Origin: Acanthosepion esculentum
Taxonomy: Eukaryota; Mollusca; Cephalopoda; Sepiida; Sepiidae
NCBI GenBank assembly: GCA_964036315.1
Contig: OZ038479.1
Location: 60,084,393 to 60,148,392 of the forward strand
Length of the DNA stretch: 64,000 bases
Reading direction: 5' to 3'
Below the pieces are notes generated by a model. It searched no databases, was not told the origin of the DNA, and saw only the letters and a list, made by a program, of their open reading frames with translations. Of this stretch, positions 56,650 to 64,000 are shown one piece after another. Position 1 is the first letter of the stretch; each line of letters begins with the position of its first letter. The position numbers and the translations under genes are program-made.

Positions 56650-58164
56650 GAATCCCTGAAGATATTATTTCAGTAAAAAATTTACGCAATATCAAATGTA
56701 ACCATACAGGAAATTTGCCCTGCATCTTGCCAAAATCAATTCAATAAAATTCAAAAAATAATTTTCTTTTAGCATTGGTGCTTGCATAATTTAATAAAAC
56801 ACATTATTTCCTTTCAGATTCAACAGAAAATAAAAAAAATCTGAATTTTTTTTTTTCAGTGCAGTTTTGAAATTAATTCTGTCTGTTCATCACAAAAGTT
56901 TATTTTATTAAATAAAGACATGTTTGAAGATTTTCAAAAATGTAAAGTTTAAATGTCATTTTAGAGTGTAAAGTTTACACTCTAAATTTAGAGTGTAAAG
57001 TTAATACTCTAAACTCTACACTCGAAAAGGTTTCTGTAAATCTTTGAAAAGAATTTTCTTTTTTTCTTTTAACAACAATTAGATTATTTTCGTATAGGTG
57101 TACAAAAAGGAAATAATTTTGATGACTACTCTTCTCTTTCAATACCAGAAGAATGACATTATCTCCCACTCAGTATAAAAAATAAAATTCATTGTATTAA
57201 ATTTAATAAAAGCGTATAGAATAAAATAAAAAAATTATATTCTTAAATTAAAAAGAAAACGTATTTTTATGTAAACAAATAAGTTCTTGATTATTACATT
57301 GCTGGCTTTCCATACTTCTTTAGGTTTTATTATATTTTTACTTTTTCGGACAGGGGTAACAATCTTTCTACTTTATCGTTTGACCTCACTAGCTACCGTA
57401 CGTAATAAAACTAATTCTGTTTCAAATAAAACAAACAAACAAAAAAAAGTAGCATTAATTAATCTTTAAATAGAAATCTATTAGTAATAGACTTTGAAAC
57501 GCATTTAGGACAAATATTGGAATTTTAAAATTGTTCACATTTATTTTTTTTTCGTATACATTTAAATGACGGCTCGATATCTGACGGGAAAAAGTACTAA
57601 TGAATGCATTAAAATTTACAAAAATGTCTATTTTTATTTTTTAAAATGTAATTAATTCTGCCGTCGTCCATAAGTTTTGCGCCGCAAAAACCGCTAAATT
57701 TCCCCATTATTTATGGTACCACGTTGACACCGGAGAAACAAATTTTTATCCAGACTTTCTAGGATTTTAAAAAGGATTTAAAAACAATAGTTTTTTTTTT
57801 TTTTTCCTTTTTTATTTTTAAGGAAATCATTTGATCTTTCCTCTTAAAAGAATCTGACGATAAAAGTTTTGGTTTGGGCATTTTTTTAATCATGTAAGTG
57901 TAATTGTACGCTAATTATTAGGAAATCTTTGGACTATGGCGGTACCTATTTTAATTTTAAAAATTTCTTTGCATAATCAGTTGAAAATAGTTTCCCGTTA
58001 AAAAATCTCTTTTAAAAATATTTGACAAGAAAATTATAATTGAATTTATTTTCTTTTTTTATGGGGCTAACAACAAAAATAAATTGAAAGAAAAGAACGA
58101 GACACATCGGTAACTATTTCTTCTTTTTTTTTTTTTCGAAAATTATTTGTATTCTTCCACTTAC
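55024..58164 (-). other. Intron 1 of ZNF gene 4
   Basis: This 3.1-kb AT-rich stretch has the family intron block at 57830-57900. It also has a hairpin at 55617-55662, an (AT)n run at 56600-56645, and a cluster of direct and inverted TAGAGTGTAAAG words at 56960-57020. No gene is supported. Confidence 0.6.
55617..55662. repeat. Hairpin, 23-bp arms
   Basis: Inverted repeat with one mismatch, centred on CTATAG at 55637-55642. The arms start TCACTGAAATTTTAATTTAC. Confidence 0.88.
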
Positions 58165-58555
58165 CTTTCAAAGCAGGGCAAGCAACAATAAATAAAAATA
58201 TAATAATAAAAAAAAAAAACAATTCTTTGCGTTCAAATGATTTTGTTGGTATTTCTTGGTCAACCTGCTCAATTTAATAATATTATTGTTTAACTTGAAA
58301 CGAACGACAGAGAAAAATTATGAAGAAGTGGAAAAACACGTTACAACCGAGAAATTACTTTTAAAGACAATATTTCCCTGGAAAATGAAGACAAAAGAAA
58401 TGAATCGGTGTCAAACTCAATTTGGTTCCTTGTGTTTAAAATCCTTAAACTTGTTAACAGAAGGGCAAGTTGATTTTCGACGTTGTACAGACCAAAGTCA
58501 TTCTAAAGTCGATGAATGACGTGTCTTTATGACCACTGTGCTTTTTATCAGTCGT
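58165..58555 (-). other. Putative non-coding exon 1 of ZNF gene 4
   Basis: The donor on the minus strand is TTGAAAG|GTAAGTGGAAG. The body shares 'tttgcgttcaaatgattttg' and 'cggtgtcaaactcaatttgg' (plus-strand text) with the first exons of genes 1 and 2. Insertions of A runs at 58180-58220 lengthen it. Confidence 0.5.
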
Positions 58556-58610
58556 GATTTCGTTGACAAGTTACTCTCTCTACACATAAAAAATATCATC
58601 TTCTCAATCT
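58555..58610 (-). promoter_or_regulatory. Putative core promoter, ZNF gene 4
   Basis: A TATA-like ATATTTTTTATG (minus, about 58586-58597) lies upstream of CAACGAAATCACGAC, the diverged form of the block conserved in genes 1 and 2. Weaker than the other two. Confidence 0.4.
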
Positions 58611-58621
58611 CTCGCTATATG

Positions 58622-58890
58622 CTATGTTTCTTTAGGATGTGCGAGTTTGTTTTTAATTTGAGGTTTTCTTTTTACTTCTGTTTGTCTTTGTAATGTAGTG
58701 TTTGCTTCTCCAGCCATTAGCTCAAACTTTTTAAGTAGGATACTTTCTGCTTGCTTCTGCTTCTCTTTGATGTTTCTTGTGACTATTAAATTCTCCAACC
58801 CCTTCATTCTCATTGTGTCTTTGCAAATGTCAACTGTTTCTTGCTTATTGTAAGCAAGTTTTATCATGTTTACTATTTGATTTATAATTT
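58622..58890 (-). mobile_element. LINE C-terminal fragment
   Basis: The minus frame reads MIKLAYNKQETVDICKDTM.., GLENLIVTRNIKEKQKQAES and ends ..LAHPKET. The pattern resembles the extreme C-terminus of RTE-like RT proteins. It abuts the gene 4 promoter region. Confidence 0.4.
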
Positions 58891-59059
58891 CCTTGTAGTA
58901 GTAATTACCACGCAGTACAATACCAACTGAGTTACTAGATTATCTCCCTTGAAAGGAACTCTCAGTAAGTGGAGAATAGCAAACGTCACATACAAAAGAA
59001 AACTGTTGCATTGTAACAATATTTAACATTGCATGTGGACGAAAAGGGTTAAAGAAAAC

Positions 59060-59560
59060 GATTTTATTTTTTATCAGAAAGAGACTTATTTTCCCATGGC
59101 ATTGGGAACAGATGTATCAATTTTGTTAAAAAAATACACAGAATGCTATTGTCGCTGCTTGGCGAGAGACAGCGAACAGGTACAGGGTCAGAGGCCAGAG
59201 GTCGTCTGTTGAAAGGTGTCCGATGAATACGTGCTGAGAAAATTGTCAGCCAAAATTTCCCTGAGAAAAAATTATAATTGTGAAAACAGAATGAGCAATT
59301 GTAAAGGCAGAAGATGACGTCAGGAAATCTGACGTCGTATAATGGCTCCTCCCGAAAGAGGAGATCTCCCAAAATTGGAAGTGTGAAACAGAAAACAAAA
59401 GGAGACTGGTTGAATTTTAGGAGATTTGCATAAAACCCACCAGTTGGAAGGGACACCCATAAATACAAGTGCCCACAGGGGCTAAAGTTAGTTGGAGTTG
59501 AAGTTGCGGACCGGGGGGGGGGGGAGATTATTTTGCCATAATGCTGTTTTACCAACCAAA
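59060..59560 (+). promoter_or_regulatory. LTR-like promoter of the Ty3/gypsy relic
   Basis: The plus strand has a CRE palindrome TGACGTCA (59315-59322), a second TGACGTC (59330-59336) and a TATA-like ATAAATAC (59459-59466), followed by GGACC and a run of 13-14 G at about 59511-59524. The block lies upstream of gag-like sequence on the same strand, so it is read as the 5' LTR. LTR edges were not fixed. The 163-codon minus frame across it is incidental. Confidence 0.45.
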
Positions 59561-59583
59561 TGATGATAATAATAATAATAATT

Positions 59584-59746
59584 ATCTGTCACTGAAGAAA
59601 AACTCTGACGATAAACTTGTACCAATTTTGAAAGTACAAAAAACAGTACTTGAAGTTAAATCCAATTGTCACTGAAGAAAGACTAATGATAACCTTGTAC
59701 CATTCTTGAAAGTACAAACAACAGTACTTAAAGATAAATCCAGTTG
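59584..59746. repeat. Tandem duplication, two units of ~80 bp
   Basis: The two units (about 59586-59666 and 59667-59746) share 'gtcactgaagaaa', 'aaccttgtacca' and 'acagtact' text. They lie between the LTR-like block and the gag remnant. Confidence 0.8.
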
Positions 59747-60249
59747 TCAAGTCTGGCCACACTTAGATAAGTTAGCTGAAATTTTTGTTCCGTCGCCAAA
59801 TATTAGAAACAGGTTGGGAAAAGAAGAAAAAGAACTGTAAATATTTTTTTTTATTTTGATATAAATATCATCTAGTGACTTATTCAGGTGTCATCTATTT
59901 TATTTACAATTTTGTGTGCATGTATTCAACTCCTTGGTTTAGCTTGGTTGAGATAACCCAGTGATAATTCGGCTTGACCCTTTTAAGATCAAAAATCACA
60001 ACATAGGTAAGAGAGGTCATAGTTGAGGAGGTTAACTTAAAGACCAGCTGCTGTGTCAAATGCCATCAACAACCGACGAGTGTGGGCTGATGGCTTGTTT
60101 TCTGATACCAGGATTGATCCTGACCAAAGACAGCAGGCTGTGCTATAGCATAACAGTGTAGACCTATTATATTTAATTATAATATTACTTTGAGCTAATT
60201 CATATATTCCCACAGCCCCTGGCTATGAACCTTACAAAGATTACATTTC

Positions 60250-61818
60250 AGTTATTCTAACTAAATATAATTCAGTTATGTATGAATTCCAAATGGAGAA
60301 GTTACTTGAAACCAAAACTCATCAGGTTCTGAAAAAAAGAAACTGGAAATATTAAAGAAAGACCTTTGAAAATTTTCTGAAGTAGGCATCGGAAGCTGCA
60401 ACTGAAGCAGATAAACGAGAGCTGCTGGAGAACTTTGTGTCACCAAAAAGACAGAAACTTACATGGAAGCTTTGAACTTACTAAAAAAAAAAAACTTATA
60501 CACAAGAAAAGTGCAAGATCTCTGTGAGATACATGCTGGCTACCAGGAAGAACAAACTGGAGGAACACTGGACCAGTTTGTACAGAACCTACAGAATCTG
60601 ACTAAGGACTGCAATGTCCCTTGTGACTGAGCACAAAGAATTAGCCATTCAAGACACCTTCATAACTTGACCAGGCAGCCCTATAAGTCAACAATAACTT
60701 CTGGAGAATGGGAAACTCACATTCAATGGCGGCTTAAACCAAGCTTGTATTCACAAAAATGTCCAAGTATACATTTCAACCAGTGGAATGAATATGACAC
60801 ACAAGATGGCAGCCATGAAGCATGTGGTGACACCAAAGTTTGCCATGACAGTAGGTAACAAAGGAGGAGTCAACAAACCCTTACCAACAACAATGACAGC
60901 ATTCATAATGTTGAAAGTGGCTGAATTTTTTTTTTTTTTTTTGTCGAAATCAAAAACACCCCAGGAAACAAAGACCAGCTTAGGAGGCGACGTGTCACAC
61001 ATGCAACAAAAGTGAGAACTATGCCAAAGCATACCAAGCAAATAAACAGAGATGGACCACTTTACCCCTGCTGCTGTGCTGACAATGACAGCCATTATGA
61101 AGGAATTCAGACAGAAAGCTATGGTCACAGGTAAGCTGAATGGCTCCAGGATAGAGTCTCTGGTAGGTGTTGAGGTGTATTCACAGATATGAGGATGAAC
61201 AACTGGTTCAGAAGCTAAAATTGCTGATTCTATTGTCCTGAGAACTAGTAATTATGGCTTCATCAAAGTTTCATTCAGCCACCACCAGAAAGTGTGTTGT
61301 AGACTTGGTGGCGAGGTCGGAAAGCAGAGATACTTATGGTTCAAAGTCTCAATTATGAAAAACCTATATGCCAACATTATTCTGGGTAGAGATTTTCACA
61401 GGCTGCTTTCTAGGATAGAATTTGACTATGGACAAAGTGACCACCTTTGAAAGTATGTGGGTTAAAAGCCTTAAAAGTAATACCTACTCCACTGTTTGAC
61501 AACAGACTGCAATCCAACAGCAGTAAAATCTAGGTGCTACTCAAGGAAGAAGTTGCTAGATTGATAAAGAACAGTATTATCGAACCAAGTAGAGCAAAAT
61601 TAAGGGCTCAGCCACTAGTCACAAAAGATGAAAACCACAAGAGGGGATTATTTGTTTGCAAACTGAACTGTTTCACTGACCAGGATGCTTACCCCCTACT
61701 CAGAATAGACAATATGATTTGGTCTATATCAAAGTATACTGTCTATAGTGCTTTGGACCTCAAAAGTGCCTATAAGGTTCTGCTTAGAGAGGAAGATAAG
61801 CCTCTTACAAAATTTTGA
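60250..61818 (+). mobile_element. Ty3/gypsy gag-pol relic
   Basis: The plus strand carries gag-like text (LYTRKVQDLCEIHAG.., GTLDQFVQNLQNLTKDCNVP, about 60490-60625), a degenerate Cys/His region near 60990-61060, a protease remnant without its DTG (61140-61180), and the start of RT: TKDENHKRGLF, DAYPLLRIDNM, YSALDLKSAYK, REEDKPLTKF-stop (61620-61818). Sequence stops matching after the first RT blocks, so RNase H and integrase are missing. Several stops and a poly-T insertion at about 60927. Confidence 0.75.
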
Positions 61819-61819
61819 G

Positions 61820-62440
61820 TTGGGTTTTAGACTCATTTGCACGCCCCCACCTGTGAAATAAAGTAAAAAATGCGAATAGTTCAAACAAATTAACTGTGAA
61901 GAAGTATCTGAGAGTAGTGGGGGTTGAAGGAAATAAAGAAGCAAGCTCAAGCAAAGATCTTTGAGTTGCTGGGTCTGTGGTAGGCCAGGTGACTATAAAA
62001 GGGCCATATATGGGTAAATCTGCTGAAACTGTTGCAAAAGTGGCCACATGCAATTGTTTTGTGAGCTACATGCATAAAGACGATTGTGAGTGCATAAAGC
62101 AAAAAGTGAATCAAATGGGCTCAATGGAAAGATGGAGATTCTCAGGGAGGGATATGAACAAATTAAGTGTTAGATAAACTACCCTACAAGGCTTAAATGA
62201 GAAAAGTCACATGCTAATTGGGTAAGGCAGGTGAGTAGCTAAAAAATGGGAAGAAGTAGGTCACTACTACGAGCATATAAATGTGAAAACAAGAAGGAAG
62301 GCAGAATTATGAGAAGACAAGAAGGAAGACAAAGTTATGTGATGATCAAATTTTCATGGCAAACCATTTTTTTTTTGTGAAGAGATTGCAGGTCCCAAAA
62401 TACAAAATGTTCTTTTGCTTTTATAGAGCATATGTGAGGT
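61820..62440. other. No gene seen
   Basis: A 66-codon plus frame (61977-62177) contains a few Cys (CNCFVSYMHKDDCECIKQK) but no recognised domain. The region may be retroelement-derived. Confidence 0.4.
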
Positions 62441-64000
62441 ATACAAATGACTTACATTAGGGACATAAGTAATCACAACAGAGACACAGAAAATGGTAAA
62501 TATTGAACGGACAAGGTATAGCTTCTGGATGCAGACAAATCACTTTGCTGTATATTGAGGATGATATCAAATAGTTTAGGTTCTTACAATTACTAACATT
62601 TTGGATAAAGAGAGTTTTCAAATAAATGTGTGGGTATGTTAAGAAATATTTCGATGCATTCACAACATGCCTTGTTTTTGACCATGGAACTTCAATAAAT
62701 GTTAGGGTTCAAATCAAGTATATAGAAGGGTCACTCAATTTCCTAAATTTTAGCAAGCAGAATCTCCACTATTTATTTAGAAGACAATAAGAATTAAATG
62801 AGAGTAGGGAAAGCAGGGAATATTTTGTTTTAGCATGCTTTTAAAAATGATATAAGGTGGGGGGAGTGTTCTCTTTCTGACTTTTCAATCATCTAAAGAT
62901 TCAATATGACCAGCAATAAACAATCCTAAAGCAGACAGAGCAAGAGCAAATAAACATATTTGCATTAACATTGTCAGAAATGTATATACATACACATGAT
63001 GATACTTATGTTGGAGATTATCTGGCACAGAATTTTAGTTAATTTTTAAAACAGACTCTTTAGGTTAATGTCTCTAATATTATCACAAAATGGAATTCAT
63101 TTTTTTTATTAATACATTCAGTGGGAAAATAACAACTATTAATGATTGATAGGGTTTAAATAAAGTTTGCCTCTTAATTTTCAAAATTTTAATAAGCATC
63201 ATCATCTCCGCCATTTATTTAAAAGGCAAGATTAATTAAATGAGAGTAGAGAAGGTAGTTGTTTATAGTATATTGTAAACAAGACAGAAATAAGAGAAGA
63301 GTATTTCAACCTGTAAATATGATGGACATAAGTCTTATTAACAACCCTTAAAAGGAATGCTTCTCAGAAAATATTTTCTTGAAATGGAATAAATCAATTC
63401 ATAACATATACCTGATTTTTTTAAAAAAATAAATCGTTTTATTTCATTCATGTCTTAATACATTGAGAATTAAATAATCAATGTATCCCAAATGTTCATA
63501 CATTTCAATTGTTCTGTTTACATTTATAAACCATTTTCTTTATATGGAACAACTCAATTCATATTGATTTGATTCTTTAAAATATTGATGGTTTTCTATC
63601 ATTTGTCTTAAGAAATTCATTGAAAAAGAATTCATCACAAATGTTTATACACTGAATTGTTCTGTTTGCATTCATATGCATAAACCTTTGACCCGTATCA
63701 TGAAATTAATATACATTTTTTCTTTATTATCTTTCTGCCTTTATGTTTCCAAATGCAGATTCTTACATTTCACTTGTAATTTCACAAATGGTTTTAACCT
63801 TATATTTGATGAAAAGGTAAATTGAAAAATATGAAAAGTTGATGGTTTCTATGTTAGCATGTCTATTTTAAAAGAAAAATTTGTAAAGGTATTGATTCAC
63901 ATGGCTAAGGCTTATAACACAGATATATTTGTAATTGCCTTTTTAGACATGACTGCATTGAAAATTCAGACCATATGCTTCATAAAAAATATGGTTCCTC
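62440..64000 (-). repeat. 3' flank of a fifth ZNF module, cut by the window
   Basis: 62580-64000 is colinear with 52790-53960: the same flank repeat (62790-63040), the same 'gatggtttctatgttagcatg' phrase (63841), and at 63940-64000 the decayed last finger ('cattgaaaattcagaccata'). A finger exon of a fifth gene should start just beyond the window on the minus strand. Confidence 0.75.

Noticed and set aside
59064..59555. 163-codon minus frame
   Set aside because: It crosses the LTR-like promoter block and a G run antisense to the gypsy relic; composition is not protein-like in any recognisable family.

Overview
The window reads as AT-rich, repeat-dense nuclear DNA of a coleoid cephalopod, most likely an octopus. 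The reasons are a tandem family of pure C2H2 zinc-finger (ZNF) genes carried on single long exons with HTGEKPYSC linkers, a known lineage-specific expansion in octopus genomes, set among decayed LINE, Copia-like, Ty3/gypsy-like, mariner and Penelope relics. The species call is inference; the gene family and repeats are read directly. No rRNA, tRNA, CRISPR or bacterial-type operon was seen.

Four ZNF coding exons lie on the minus strand: gene 1 (5733-7373, 18 fingers), gene 2 (18922-20049, 13 fingers), gene 3 (26409-28445, 23 fingers interrupted by one TAG) and gene 4 (54189-54713, 6 fingers). A fifth copy begins at the right edge (62.4-64.0 kb). The copies belong to a tandemly duplicated module of about 8-12 kb. 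From low to high coordinate the module holds an old LINE relic, a 3' flank with small repeats and a poly-A signal, decayed C-terminal fingers, the finger exon, an exon acceptor, an AT-rich intron of 2.7-3.1 kb, a non-coding first exon with an AG|GTAAGT donor, and a TATA-like promoter. Genes 1, 2 and 4 keep all of these. Gene 3 has lost a recognisable first exon, and its upstream DNA is rearranged and partly inverted.

Region by region: 1-2056 is a giant alternating pyrimidine-purine microsatellite. 2.06-13.1 kb is module 1. 13.4-24.5 kb is module 2, with a Ty3/gypsy LTR and integrase relic inserted in its 3' flank. 24.5-34.6 kb is module 3, with an 11-copy perfect 84-bp finger array. 34.6-39.7 kb holds a Penelope GIY-YIG relic, microsatellites, a plus-strand LINE tail and a ghost of a module flank. 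39.7-47.1 kb is a degenerate Copia-like element in which a plus-strand LINE and a mariner with intact inverted ends are nested. 47.8-49.7 kb is another LINE. 50.8-58.6 kb is module 4. 59.0-61.8 kb is a Ty3/gypsy relic with an LTR-like promoter. 62.4-64 kb starts module 5.

The only plausible host proteins are the four zinc-finger proteins, probably sequence-specific nuclear DNA binders. No KRAB, BTB or SCAN-like effector domain is visible. The most unusual features are the 11 identical fingers in gene 3, its single in-frame UAG in a codon where A-to-I editing would give Trp (a residue common at that site in sister fingers), the shared promoter modules, the nested transposons, and very long perfect inverted repeats in introns and intergenic DNA.
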